DNA from: Streptomyces cucumeris
GTDB lineage: Bacteria > Actinomycetota > Actinomycetes > Streptomycetales > Streptomycetaceae
Assembly (NCBI RefSeq): GCF_024295805.1
Contig: NZ_JANCLX010000025.1
Coordinates: forward strand, 1-64,000
DNA length: 64,000 nt
Direction of reading: 5' to 3'
A model generated the notes under the pieces. It worked only from the letters and a program-made list of their open reading frames with translations, was not told where the DNA came from and ran no database searches. This document shows, in pieces, positions 25,189 to 33,982 of the stretch. A program made the translations under genes and the position numbers. Within the stretch, counting starts at the first letter, position 1, and the number at the start of each line of letters is the position of its first letter.

Positions 25189-25824
25189 CTATGCGCGGCG
25201 TGTGCGACCTCCGTTGATGTGGTCGATCTGTTCGAGGAGAACAGCATTCAGCTGTGCACGCGCGGCCCTGACCCGCTCCAGGGCCTCCAGAATCTCGCGA
25301 CGTACCGGGACCTCTTGCCGGGCAGGGCTCAGCAGGACTTCGGCACGGACTTCGTGGGTCGCCTCTCGCAACTGGCCCAGGAGCTGGGACAGAGCTGCGG
25401 AGGCAGACCCGTTTGCATCGTCCGCTTCCGAACGGCCAGGGGGAGCCTGGACCACAGGGATGCCGTGTGGTGGCGTGTCCTGCGATTCGAGCCAAAGACC
25501 ACTGTGAGCGAGGGCGTGCCCAGCCTCGGTAGCTTCTGCGGTGACTCGGTCGATCTTCTCATCGAATCGGTCGACGTCCACAGGACGATGGGCCTCCAGA
25601 TCTTGGACGGTGCGCTCCAGCGCATCGACCCATGCTCGCCCCGTGGTGCGCATCTTCAGCAGGCGAGTGATCTCTGTTTCCCTTCGACGAGTCTGCTCCT
25701 CACTCGTCCTCTGCTCTGCCTGGCGCCGATGCAGAAGTGCCGGGCCGCAGACCGTCGCCAGGCCGGCGATCCCAGCTCCCCCCAGCGCCCCGAGCAGCCC
25801 ATACAACGCGCCGTTGTCGTTCAT
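25189..25824 (-). CDS. Membrane-anchored coiled-coil protein of unknown function
   Basis: 211-aa protein. Residues about 5-30 (LYGLLGALGGAGIAGLATVC) form a single N-terminal transmembrane helix with a short outside end. The rest is cytosolic, charged and strongly helical: RRQAEQRTSEEQTRRRETEI starts a long coiled coil, followed by ALERTVQDLEAH, a flexible middle around 115-140, and a second helical region LSQLLGQLREATHEVRAEVL, then ILEALERVRAARAQLNAVLL. The layout resembles small phage- or plasmid-associated and membrane-scaffold proteins in actinobacteria. No family recognised, no operon partner. Confidence 0.65.
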   Translation of the reverse strand: MNDNGALYGLLGALGGAGIAGLATVCGPALLHRRQAEQRTSEEQTRRRETEITRLLKMRTTGRAWVDALERTVQDLEAHRPVDVDRFDEKIDRVTAEATEAGHALAHSGLWLESQDTPPHGIPVVQAPPGRSEADDANGSASAALSQLLGQLREATHEVRAEVLLSPARQEVPVRREILEALERVRAARAQLNAVLLEQIDHINGGRTRRA

Positions 25825-25959
25825 GCCCCGACTCCCCCGGAATCTCCGCCTGTACGCATGCCATCTCGATCACCGTTGCCCCTCGGCCAGAGGGCAACCT
25901 GAACCCTTGCATCAGCATGTACCCAGCTCTGCAGATGAACCCGTGCATCCCGCCTCCGA

Positions 25960-26612
25960 GGCGAGTTCATCAAGCGGCTACGAACCCTGCTGGCCGGGCC
26001 GCCACTGCCCCGATTCGAGGGGCGGCGCCTGGTGCTCGCGGTCGGCGTGTCGCCGTGGTTGCGGTCGGACGCACCGCGCTCGGCGGACAGGCTGTTCTGC
26101 CATGCCTACGGGCGGGCGAAGTCCGCGTCGCAGTTCATCCCGGGCTGGCCGCACTCCTTCGTCGCCCTCCTGGAGCCCGAGGCCACGTCATGGACGGGGA
26201 TCCTGGACGTGCTCCGGCTCGGGCCCGAGGACGACGCGACCGCGATCACTGCGGCCCAGCTGAGGGCCGTGGCCGAGGGGCTCGTTGCGGCTGGCCACTG
26301 GCAGTCCCGGGACCCGGACATCACCATCGTCATGGACGCCGGCTATGACGCCACCCGTCCGGCCTCGGTGCTGCGGGATCTTCCCGTTGAACCGGTCGGC
26401 CGGATCCGTAGCGACCGGGTGATGCACCTGCCGAAGCCACCCCGCATCTACGACCGCAAGGGCGTACGCCCTCCCCGGAACGGACCCGAGACCTCCGTCC
26501 AACACCAGCATGACCACGCCGAACTACCCTACGCCACCACCCTGACCAGCTACTTCAAGAGGGCCCAGCTTCACTCGAGCTCGCAGCCACGGGGCGTCAG
26601 GGAGTCCACGTA
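25960..26612 (+). pseudogene. Transposase remnant (DDE superfamily, Streptomyces type)
   Basis: The frame reads LPRFEGRRLVLAVGVSPWLR, RLFCHAYGRAKSASQFIPGW, SWTGILDVLRLGPEDDATAI, then PDITIVMDAGYDATRPASVL and VGRIRSDRVMHLPKPPRIYD. This closely matches the central part of a common Streptomyces DDE transposase (D-SPWLR; VMDAGYD). The N-terminal roughly 60 residues and the C-terminal half are missing, and the homology breaks off near 26500. It is a dead fragment. Confidence 0.75.
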
Positions 26613-26646
26613 AATTTTCGAAGCTCGGTTGCCGGCTGCCGAGAAG

Positions 26647-27210
26647 TCATGTTCGGTGCGGTACGGCTCCGTCCTGCCAGCGGTAGAGGTCGCGCAGCAG
26701 GGAAATCTCAGCGCCGTGATGGATCAGCTCCCTGTTGACGTGCAGGACCCTGTTCTCCATGGGAAACCGCTCGGGGCCCACCGTGGGCGGATTCTCCAGG
26801 TCAGCGTCCGAGAGGGCACGGACGCCCTCGTTCCATCTTCCGTACATCTCATCGAGCTGTTTCAGCGCCTCGTCGGCCGTGCCCGCGTAGGCGAATGTCT
26901 CGGAGTCGACGTCCTGGCCGCCGAAGTACCATCCGACCCGATAGCCCAGGCAGGAGACGATGATGTGCGCCAGCCGCCAGGCAATCGTGGTCACCGGCGC
27001 CGGCACCGGGTCAGTGGACGCGTAGTCCATCGTCCACTCCCCCGAACCCACCGACATCGGTGCGGCCGACGTGCCACGTGGCCGGATGCTCCAGCAGCCG
27101 CGCACCGGCTCCCAGAGGTACTCCTCATCGGAAAGACCGTCCAGCCGCGGCCGCAGGTTCTTGTGCCAGTGCCAGTCCAACTGCTCCGCGAGCCGCTCGC
27201 CTCTCGTCAT
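26647..27210 (-). CDS. DinB-superfamily protein
   Basis: 187-aa four-helix-bundle protein of the DinB/mycothiol-dependent-enzyme superfamily. It opens ERLAEQLDWHWHKNLRPRLD, has SDEEYLWEPVRGCWSI typical of the family, the metal-site region WRLAHIIVSCLGYRVG and a late histidine segment VNRELIHHGAEISLLRD. The likely metal ligands are the histidine after the first helix and the HH pair at the end. Family members include mycothiol S-transferases and maleylpyruvate isomerases; which applies here cannot be told. It stands alone between a transposase remnant and the two-component operon. Confidence 0.85.
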   Translation of the reverse strand: MTRGERLAEQLDWHWHKNLRPRLDGLSDEEYLWEPVRGCWSIRPRGTSAAPMSVGSGEWTMDYASTDPVPAPVTTIAWRLAHIIVSCLGYRVGWYFGGQDVDSETFAYAGTADEALKQLDEMYGRWNEGVRALSDADLENPPTVGPERFPMENRVLHVNRELIHHGAEISLLRDLYRWQDGAVPHRT

Positions 27211-27323
27211 TTCCGCACACTACATACAGCGGAGACCTGGCTGCGACCCTCGCAAGACCGCAGACTCCCGCCCGAGATCAGCATGAGTATACCGAGCGAG
27301 CGCCAGGCCAGAGACGACATACG

Positions 27324-27962
27324 TCAGGGCAACCGCAGCAACCCCCTCTCCAGGGCCACCAGCACCGCACGCGTCCGGTCGTTCACATCGAGCTTGGCGA
27401 ACAGGCGCAGGAGATGGGTCTTGACCGTGGCCTCCCCGATGACGAGGCGTTTGCCGATCTCAGCGTTGGTCAGGCCGTCGGCCACGGCGTTGAGAACCTC
27501 GATCTCGCGTGCGGTCAGCGGGTCCTGGACCGGGCGGCGCATACGCGCGATCAGCTTCTCGGCGACCCGGGGCGCGAGCACCGTCTCACCCCGTGCCGCC
27601 GAGCGGATCGCGTCGGCGAGCTGTTCGCGGGTGGTGTCCTTGAGCAGATAGCCGATGGCACCGGCCTCCACTCCACGCTCGATGTCCTGGTCGGTGTCGT
27701 ACGTCGTCAGGATCAGGACCTGGGTATGCGGGTATCGGGCGACGATTTCGGCGGTCGTGCCCACACCGTCGAGCACCGGCATCCGCAGGTCGATCAGCGC
27801 GACGTCGGGGGCGCACTGCTCGACGAGTTCGAGGGCGGCCCTGCCGTCTCCCGCCTCCCCGGCGATCTCGATGTCATCCTGGCCCTCGAGCAGGGCGACC
27901 ACGCCCGCCCGCATCACGGCGTGGTCGTCCACCACGACCACCCGGATTCGTCCCCGAGTCAT
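27324..27962 (-). CDS. NarL/LuxR-type response regulator
   Basis: 212-aa response regulator. Receiver domain: acidic pocket VVDDH, phospho-acceptor Asp58 in ALIDLRMPVLDG, Thr in LILTTYD and Lys in GYLLKDTT. C-terminal LuxR HTH: PLTAREIEVLNAVADGLTNA, then IGKRLVIGEATVKTHLLRLF. The start overlaps the kinase gene stop by four bases (ATGA), so kinase and regulator are co-translated. With the MMPL transporter gene just upstream, it probably controls this operon in response to a cell-envelope signal. The signal is not known. Confidence 0.93.
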   Translation of the reverse strand: MTRGRIRVVVVDDHAVMRAGVVALLEGQDDIEIAGEAGDGRAALELVEQCAPDVALIDLRMPVLDGVGTTAEIVARYPHTQVLILTTYDTDQDIERGVEAGAIGYLLKDTTREQLADAIRSAARGETVLAPRVAEKLIARMRRPVQDPLTAREIEVLNAVADGLTNAEIGKRLVIGEATVKTHLLRLFAKLDVNDRTRAVLVALERGLLRLP

Positions 27963-29188
27963 CCCGTCCCCTCGCTCTCAATGTCGCGCTCTTCGCCACG
28001 GCCCGCGGGCGTCTCCAGCGGAATGACCGCGAGAACCCGCGTGCCGTCGCCGACCGAGCTGGTGACCGTCAGTCGGCCGCCCAGTTCCGCCAGGCGTTTA
28101 CGCATCCCGTAGAGCCCGAAGCCCGTCGACTCCTCGGGGACGAAACCGGTGCCGTCGTCGGTGACCTCCAGCTCCACCCCGTACGGCCGGTGGGCCAGGA
28201 TCACCCCGACCGTGGACGCCCGCGCGTGTTTGCGGACGTTGGCCAGGGACTCCTGGGTGCAGCGCAGCAGCGCGATCCGGGTCTGCTGGTCGCATACGAC
28301 ATCCGTCAGCTCGGCGGCCACCGTGAGCCCCGAGTCCTCCGCGAATCGGTCGAGGATACGGCGCAGTGTCTGTGCGACGGAGCCGGCGGCCGCAACGTCC
28401 TGCCGGTGTGCCGAGCTCACCAGCTCCCGTGCCTCGGCGAGGTTTTCGCGGGCCGTCGACTCGATCGAGCACAGTTGCCGGGTGCTGCGTGCCGGGTCGG
28501 AGGCGAGCCCGGCCCGGGCCGCCTCCGCGAGCACGACGATCGACGCGAACCCTTGCGCGAGGGTGTCGTGGATGTCCCTGGCCATCCGCTCCCGTTCGTC
28601 CGCCGCCCCCTGCCGCTGATGCGCCTCGGACAGCTCCTCCTGGGTCCGCTCCAACTCGACGATCAACCGTGCCCGTTCGGCGCTCTGGTCGACCACCGAG
28701 TGGGCCCACAGCCCGATCAGGACGCCCACGGCGACGACGACCAACGTGGACACCAGCGTCTCGCTGACGAACTCCAGTGACCAGCCCTGCCGGAGCCAGC
28801 TCCCCGCCACGGTCGCGGCGGTGGCCAGCCCCAGGAACCCCATGGAAACCCTGGGGGTCCGCCCGAACATCCAGTAGTGCGGCAGTGTCACCATGAACAG
28901 CGCCGCGTAACTGCTCCGCAGATAGGCGAGCCCACCGAGCGCGAGCACCAGCACATACAGATAGACATGCGGCCGTACGACGGGATTGCCGGGAAAGCGG
29001 TCGAGGAGCGCATAGCACAGCATCACGCAGCCGAGCAGTGCGATCGCCAGGTACCTGCTCCCGCCGGGCTGGTCCTTCACCACCAGCCCGAGGGCCATCA
29101 CGGCGAACAGTATCCAGCACACCGCGTTCCAGCGGCGCAGCGAAGCGGCCCAGAAGGAGTCGGCGGAGGGCCCGGCGAGAGCAGTCAT
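27959..29188 (-). CDS. Sensor histidine kinase (NarL/DesK-type, HisKA_3)
   Basis: About 409-aa membrane kinase. Residues about 15-150 have five or six hydrophobic segments (for example VCWILFAVMALGLVV and YLYVLVLALGGLAYL). The phospho-acceptor is in ERMARDIHDTLAQGFASIVV. The ATPase domain has LRCTQESLANVRKHARAS (N box) and VTDDGTGFVP (G box). I chose the ATG at 29188 (MTALAGPSADSF), five bases after the transporter stop; the longer frame would overlap the transporter and adds a low-complexity Gly-rich stretch. It phosphorylates the NarL-type regulator encoded next, overlapping by ATGA. Confidence 0.9.
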   Translation of the reverse strand: MTALAGPSADSFWAASLRRWNAVCWILFAVMALGLVVKDQPGGSRYLAIALLGCVMLCYALLDRFPGNPVVRPHVYLYVLVLALGGLAYLRSSYAALFMVTLPHYWMFGRTPRVSMGFLGLATAATVAGSWLRQGWSLEFVSETLVSTLVVVAVGVLIGLWAHSVVDQSAERARLIVELERTQEELSEAHQRQGAADERERMARDIHDTLAQGFASIVVLAEAARAGLASDPARSTRQLCSIESTARENLAEARELVSSAHRQDVAAAGSVAQTLRRILDRFAEDSGLTVAAELTDVVCDQQTRIALLRCTQESLANVRKHARASTVGVILAHRPYGVELEVTDDGTGFVPEESTGFGLYGMRKRLAELGGRLTVTSSVGDGTRVLAVIPLETPAGRGEERDIESEGTG

Positions 29189-29193
29189 ACCGG

Positions 29194-31395
29194 TTAACGT
29201 ATGCCGATCACCGGTCGCTCGGGCGCCGTATCCCCCGGTGCGGCCGCCGCCGTACCCCGACCCGGCCGTGACGGCCACCAGGTCGCCTCGCCGAGCATGA
29301 GCAGGGCCGCCGGCAGGATCATGATGCGGATGACGAAGGCGTCGAGCAGCACGGCTGCCGCGAGGACAAAGCCGATCTGCTTCATCTCGATGAGGTGCAG
29401 GAAGACGAAGCTCACGAAGACCGTTGTCATCACGACCGCGGCGCTGGTGACCACGCTCGCCGAGGTGCGGATCCCGTCGAGCACGGCCTGGCGCGTGGGG
29501 ACGCCGGCGAGCGCGGCCTCCCTGATCCGGCTGACCACGAACACCTGGTAGTCCATGGAGAGTCCGAAGAGGATCACGAAGAGGAAGAGCGGGACGCGCG
29601 ACCCGATCGAGCCGGTGGAGTGGAAGTCCAGCAACCCCTCGGCCCAGGTTCCCTGGAAGACGAGGACGAGCAGTCCCAGCGCGGCCGCGGCCGACAGCAG
29701 ATTCAGCACCACACCGATCAGGCCGAGCACCACGGAACGGAAGGCGTACACGGTCATCACGAACGTCACCAGCAGCAACGCCTCGATGATCAGGGGGAGT
29801 TTACTGTTCTGGTGGGCCGGATAATCGGCGTAGCGGGCGACATCGCCACTGACACCGTACTCCGCGCCCTCGACCCGGCCCACGGTGGCAGGCAGGTGGT
29901 CGTGGCGCAGATGATCGAGGGAGTCACGGGCCTGGCGGGAGTTTCCGAGGTACGGCGTCTTCAGCTGCAGGACGCTGATCCGGTGGTCGGCCGACGTCCT
30001 GATCCATGAGCTGTCGGCGAACAGCGGGTCGCGGTCGGTCCGTTCGGCGAGCCTGCGCAGCGCCGCGGTGATCTCTTGGGCACGTGAGGCGTCGGCGCGT
30101 ACGACGATGTCATGCGTGACCCTCTGCTCGGGAAACGCCTCGTTGAGGCGGTCGTACACCCGCATCGCGGGAATCTCGCGGGAATGAGTGTCCCGGCTCA
30201 TCTCCGTGATCTTCAGCTCGGTCAGCGGAAGGACGAGGGCGAGCAGGGCGAGGACCGAGGCGCAGAGCGTGGCGAGGGGGTGCCGAGCGGCGGGCCGCAG
30301 CAGAGCCGTCCAGATCCGCCCGCCGCCCTCGCCGCGCGTCCGCCGGGCCGGCTTGCCGCGCTCCGCCCGGCGCTGTGCTGTGCGTTCCGCCCGCTTCCCC
30401 AGCATGGTCAGCAGCGCGGGCAGCGCGGTCAGAGAACTGGCCACGGCGACCAGGACGACCACGATGGTGCCGGTGGCGAGCGAGGAGAAGATCACGTCGG
30501 AGGCCAGATACAGCGTCGCGGTGGAGGCGATGACCGCCAGCCCCGACACCACGACCGCACGGCCCGACGTGGCCGCCGCCAGCTCCACCAGTGCCTCGGA
30601 GGTGAGCCGCCCGCCGCCGCGGGCCCGTTCCTCGCGCTCCCGTTTGAGGTAGAAGAGCGTGTAGTCGACGCCGACCGCCAGGCCGATCATCAGGATGACG
30701 TTGGCACTGACCCCGGCGTCGGGAGACAGATGCGAGGCCACCATCGACAGCCCGAACGCCGCGGCGATCGACGTCAGAGCGAGCAGCAGCGGCACCGTGG
30801 CCATGATGACCGAACCGAAGACGAACAGCAGTGTCACCAGCGTGACCGGAAGCGTGATCATCTCGGAGAGCGCCAGGTCATCGTTGCGCTGCTGGTCGAC
30901 TCCCTTGCTGGTGGAAGGGGATCCGGTCTCCTCGATCAGCAGCCGTGGGTGGGACTTCTGAACCGACTCGGTCTGGGCGACCAGCGCGTCGACCTTGTCG
31001 TCCGCGTCCCGCTCCTCACCCTTCAGCGCCACCTCGACCATGAGGATCCGGCCGTCGCCGGACCACAGCGGCTTGGCCACGCCCGCGACCTCGGGCAGTG
31101 GCTTCATCCGGGCCGTGAGGTCCCGCGCGGCCGCTTCGGCGGCCGGCTTGTCGAGGGTGCCGGAACGGGCGGAGATGAGCACCTGTTCGGTGGAACGCCG
31201 CTCCAGGTGCCCCTCGGCCGCCATCGCCTCGGCCCGGCCCGCCTCGCCGATGCGGTAGTCCGCCGTCGTGGCGCTGTTGGTGCCGACGGCCCCGCCGACG
31301 GCCAGGCACAGCGCCACGAACACCAGCCATCCGACGACCGCCCGCCAGGGGTGCCGCGCGCTCCAGCGTGCCATGCGCACAGTAAGTGACTTCAT
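29194..31395 (-). CDS. MMPL/RND-family transporter
   Basis: 733-aa membrane transporter with two repeats of one helix, an extracytoplasmic loop and five helices. The first half has SEMITLPVTLVTLLFVFGSV and MIGLAVGVDYTLFYLKRERE, the conserved GxxxDY signature. The second half has LFGLSMDYQVFVVSRIREA. Length and layout match small actinobacterial MMPL proteins that export lipids or hydrophobic compounds, using the proton gradient. It is the first gene of a three-gene operon with a histidine kinase and response regulator, which suggests regulated export in response to envelope stress or an antibiotic. The substrate is not determinable. Confidence 0.92.
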   Translation of the reverse strand: MKSLTVRMARWSARHPWRAVVGWLVFVALCLAVGGAVGTNSATTADYRIGEAGRAEAMAAEGHLERRSTEQVLISARSGTLDKPAAEAAARDLTARMKPLPEVAGVAKPLWSGDGRILMVEVALKGEERDADDKVDALVAQTESVQKSHPRLLIEETGSPSTSKGVDQQRNDDLALSEMITLPVTLVTLLFVFGSVIMATVPLLLALTSIAAAFGLSMVASHLSPDAGVSANVILMIGLAVGVDYTLFYLKREREERARGGGRLTSEALVELAAATSGRAVVVSGLAVIASTATLYLASDVIFSSLATGTIVVVLVAVASSLTALPALLTMLGKRAERTAQRRAERGKPARRTRGEGGGRIWTALLRPAARHPLATLCASVLALLALVLPLTELKITEMSRDTHSREIPAMRVYDRLNEAFPEQRVTHDIVVRADASRAQEITAALRRLAERTDRDPLFADSSWIRTSADHRISVLQLKTPYLGNSRQARDSLDHLRHDHLPATVGRVEGAEYGVSGDVARYADYPAHQNSKLPLIIEALLLVTFVMTVYAFRSVVLGLIGVVLNLLSAAAALGLLVLVFQGTWAEGLLDFHSTGSIGSRVPLFLFVILFGLSMDYQVFVVSRIREAALAGVPTRQAVLDGIRTSASVVTSAAVVMTTVFVSFVFLHLIEMKQIGFVLAAAVLLDAFVIRIMILPAALLMLGEATWWPSRPGRGTAAAAPGDTAPERPVIGIR

Positions 31396-31686
31396 AGGTC
31401 AAAGCCTTGCTGACCAGGGAAGTTGGTGGACAGAGGCATCAGGTTGAACCTGCCGTCCACCGATCAGTGGACCGGCGAAGTGGGGCAAGCCCCCGTACGT
31501 CATGCGGTCTTCATGCGCCTGCTGCTTCCCGATGGAGGAAGTCGAGCGCCCCTTGGGGTGTACCCGAAGCGTCCTCCCCCGTCAGCGCCGTAGGGCCAGG
31601 GCAGGTAGGGAAATGCGTGCGGTGGTGGACGTGTCGTAGTACTCCTGGGGAGACGGAGACACTTTCTTTCTCGTTTGGAGTCGTCG
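31396..31686. other. Intergenic region with a hydrolase-tail fragment
   Basis: No gene is supported. On the minus strand, positions about 31500-31560 read ALDFLHREAAGA followed by a stop, nearly identical to the last residues (LDFLRREAAEA) of the alpha/beta hydrolase ending at 39964. The nucleotides before it (a GGGGCAAGCCCC-like stretch) are also similar at both places. It is a scrap of a duplicated hydrolase gene end. Confidence 0.5.
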
Positions 31687-32034
31687 ATGGCCATTCGCCG
31701 TGTCGTGCCCAACATTCAGTCGGAGGCCGCGCAGGAGAGCCGGGAGTTCTATGGCCTGCTGGGCTTCGAGGAGGTCATGAACCTCGGTTGGATCATGACA
31801 CTCGCGTCCCCGTCCAGCCCGGCAGCGCAGATCAACGTCATGACCAGCGACAAGACCGCGCCTGTCGCTCCGGACATGAGCGTCGAGGTGGACGACGTGG
31901 ATGCGGCGTATGCGGTCATGCGGGCGAGCGGCGCGGAGATCATTCACCCCTTGCAGGATGAGGAGTGGGGCGTGCGGCGGTTCTTCGTCCGTGATCCCAG
32001 CGGACGAGTGGTCAACGTGCTGGGTCACTGCTGA
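31687..32034 (+). CDS. VOC (glyoxalase/bleomycin-resistance) family protein
   Basis: 115-aa single VOC domain. It starts MAIRRVVPNIQSEAAQESRE with the typical first beta-alpha unit, then YGLLGFEEVMNLGWIMTLA. The second unit reads SVEVDDVDAAYAVMRASGAE and ends FFVRDPSGRVVNVLGH. Proteins of this type dimerise and serve as metal-dependent lyases or drug-binding resistance proteins; the His/Glu metal ligands are not all evident, so it may be a binding protein. I preferred the ATG at 31687 to an upstream GTG because it follows TTTGGAG. It is isolated. Confidence 0.85.
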   Translation: MAIRRVVPNIQSEAAQESREFYGLLGFEEVMNLGWIMTLASPSSPAAQINVMTSDKTAPVAPDMSVEVDDVDAAYAVMRASGAEIIHPLQDEEWGVRRFFVRDPSGRVVNVLGHC

Positions 32035-32242
32035 CGGCCCTCTCCCATGCCTGGTGGAAGTGCCGATGTCGACGTTCACGTCTCCAGGTGAGCAGGCCCT
32101 TCGCGTCGGCCTCGGCCAGGAGCTGTGTGACGATCCGGGCCCATGTCACGTCTCGCGGCGAGGCGCCGGAACAGGTCATGGGATCGGGGTCCACTGGTCG
32201 TTCGTCAGGTCTTCAGGTTCCACACGGAAGGTTTTTCTGGAC

Positions 32243-32665
32243 TCAGGTCGTCGGGGCCCAGAGCCCCTCGGCCTCGCCGCGAGCGAGGTGTTCCGCGTAG
32301 ACGCCGACCTTCCAGGTGATGACGGAGCGGCACTCCTCCAGCGCCTGAATCTGGGCGTCGACGCGCTGCCGGTGGGCGTCGAGGAGTTGCAGACGTTCCG
32401 CCTCGTTGCCCGGACCGTGACGCACGAGCTCGGCGAACCGCTTGAGGTCGGCCAACGGCATCTGGGATTCCCGTAGCTTGACACAGATCAGGAGCCAGTC
32501 CACATCGAAGGCGGTGTACCGCCGCCGACCGCCGGAGGTGCGCTGGACTGGTCCGACCAGCAGACCCTCGCGCTCGTAGAAGCGCAGAGCGTGGACGCTG
32601 AGCCCGGTCTGCTCGGCTACCTCGCCGATGCTCAGTGGATCCGCAGGAGTCTCGCTGGTTGCCAT
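32243..32665 (-). CDS. MerR-family transcriptional regulator
   Basis: 140-aa regulator. The N-terminal winged HTH reads LSIGEVAEQTGLSVHALRFY, then EREGLLVGPVQRTSGGRRRY, the MerR signature. A long dimerisation helix follows (LRESQMPLADLKRFAELVRH, then RLQLLDAHRQRVDAQIQALE). There is no cysteine cluster, so it is of the small-molecule rather than metal class. It diverges from an SDR gene whose promoter has the 19-base spacing and dyad typical of MerR-activated promoters. The ATG at 32665 gives the normal N-terminus; the frame runs 22 codons further upstream into the promoter. Confidence 0.9.
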   Translation of the reverse strand: MATSETPADPLSIGEVAEQTGLSVHALRFYEREGLLVGPVQRTSGGRRRYTAFDVDWLLICVKLRESQMPLADLKRFAELVRHGPGNEAERLQLLDAHRQRVDAQIQALEECRSVITWKVGVYAEHLARGEAEGLWAPTT

Positions 32666-32682
32666 GCGCCGCAGTCTAGGAC

Positions 32683-32713
32683 TTGATCTAGACCTCACTC
32701 TAGATCGTAGCGT
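32683..32713 (+). promoter_or_regulatory. MerR-type promoter/operator of the SDR gene
   Basis: A candidate -35 TTGATC (32683-32688) and -10 TAGCGT (32708-32713) are 19 bases apart, the over-long spacing typical of MerR-activated promoters. The perfect dyad GATCTAGA-CCTCAC-TCTAGATC (32685-32706) fills the spacer. Transcription would start about seven bases after the -10, at or next to the SDR ATG at 32721, so the mRNA is probably leaderless. The elements are read directly; activation by the adjacent MerR gene is inferred. Confidence 0.7.
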
Positions 32714-32720
32714 CGTCGGC

Positions 32721-33689
32721 ATGACCAGCACTGATCAGCAGCCGCTCGGCTCGCCCTTCTCCGCCACCAGCACCGCGCAGGACGTCACCGCCGGCCATGA
32801 CCTCTCCGGCACGAGCGCCGTCGTGACCGGGGGCTACTCCGGCCTCGGCTTGGAAACCACCCGCGCCCTGGCAGCCGCCGGAGCCGAGGTCCTCGTCCCC
32901 GCACGCCGACCCGACATCGCCCGCGGGGTCCTCGCGGACGTGGAGGGCTGCGAGGTCATTCCCATGGACCTGGCAGACCTCGGCAGCGTGCGCGCCGCCG
33001 CCGCACGGATCGGCGAATCCCTGAACAAGATCGACCTGCTCATGGCCGTCGCCGGAGTCATGGCCACCCCTGAACGACACGTGGGGCCCGGCTGGGAGAG
33101 CCAGCTCGCCGCCAACCACTTCGGCCACTTCACCCTCACCTGTGAGCTCTACCCGCTCATGGCCGCCGCCAGCAGTGCCCGCGTCGTGGTCAACAGCTCC
33201 GCCGGCCACACCCTGACCGACATTCGCTGGCATGACCCGCACTTCCGTACCGGCTACGACAAGTGGCTGGCCTACGGCCAGGCCAAGACCGCCAACGCCC
33301 TCTTCGCCGTGCACCTCGACGCCCTCGGCCGCGGCGACGGCGTCCGCGCGTTCGCGCTCCACCCAGGCAAGATCATCACCGGACTGCAACGGGAGATGGC
33401 GCTCCAGGAGCAGATCGACCGCGGGTGGGTGGACGAGCACGGCAATGTGATCGGCGCCGGCTTCAAGACTCCGGCTCAGGGCGCCGCCACCGGCCTGTGG
33501 GCCGCCACATCCCCTCTCCTCGACGGGCTCGGCGGCCTCTATCTGGAGGACTGCGACATCGCCGGCGTCTCCGCCCCCGAGACCCCCATGGACGATGGCG
33601 GCGTCCGGGCATACGCCATCGACCTGGATTCGGCCGCACGACTGTGGGAGCTGTCCGTCGCCGTGACCGGTTCCGCTGTGATCGTCTGA
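32721..33689 (+). CDS. Short-chain dehydrogenase/reductase
   Basis: 322-aa SDR of the retinol-dehydrogenase/WW-oxidoreductase-like group. Cofactor motif TGGYSGLGLETTRAL (TGxxxGxG) near residue 37; VAGVMATPERHVG in place of NNAG; catalytic Ser in VVNSSAGHT; Tyr-Lys in AYGQAKTANALFA. Reduces or oxidises a carbonyl/alcohol with NADP(H) or NAD(H); substrate unknown. The ATG at 32721 lies just after the MerR-type promoter. It is the only evident target of the divergent MerR regulator. A strong hairpin follows about 230 bases after the stop. Confidence 0.9.
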   Translation: MTSTDQQPLGSPFSATSTAQDVTAGHDLSGTSAVVTGGYSGLGLETTRALAAAGAEVLVPARRPDIARGVLADVEGCEVIPMDLADLGSVRAAAARIGESLNKIDLLMAVAGVMATPERHVGPGWESQLAANHFGHFTLTCELYPLMAAASSARVVVNSSAGHTLTDIRWHDPHFRTGYDKWLAYGQAKTANALFAVHLDALGRGDGVRAFALHPGKIITGLQREMALQEQIDRGWVDEHGNVIGAGFKTPAQGAATGLWAATSPLLDGLGGLYLEDCDIAGVSAPETPMDDGGVRAYAIDLDSAARLWELSVAVTGSAVIV

Positions 33690-33917
33690 TGGCCCCGTCG
33701 CACCGCAATGCGCGTCTCACAGTCGAGGGTCGGCGTCGCCTCACCGAACGCTGCCGCACCCGTCCGAGCGGCCAACCGATCGCCGCCGTTGCCCGCTCCG
33801 AGCCGCGACCGCGCCGGGCACCGTCGTTGGGGTCGGGCAGCGCGGCCGTGTGCGCTCGTCACCCGCCGCCAGACCCGGCATCACGGAGACGTCGGGGGCG
33901 AAGAAGAGGCCGCCGTT

Positions 33918-33952
33918 CACAGGACAGGCGCCACTCAGACGCCTGTCCTGTG
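33918..33952. terminator. Perfect 13-bp hairpin between convergent genes
   Basis: CACAGGACAGGCG (33918-33930) pairs perfectly with CGCCTGTCCTGTG (33940-33952) around a 9-base loop. It lies between the stops of the plus-strand SDR gene and the minus-strand MBL gene, so it can terminate transcription from both sides. The 228 bases between the SDR stop and the hairpin show nothing else. Confidence 0.8.
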
Positions 33953-33982
33953 ATGTACGCAGCCCGCGCCGGGACAGGACAG

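Noticed and set aside
30112..31389. 425-aa plus-strand open frame
   Set aside because: Antisense shadow of the MMPL transporter gene; Arg/Gly/Gln-rich and without a fold.
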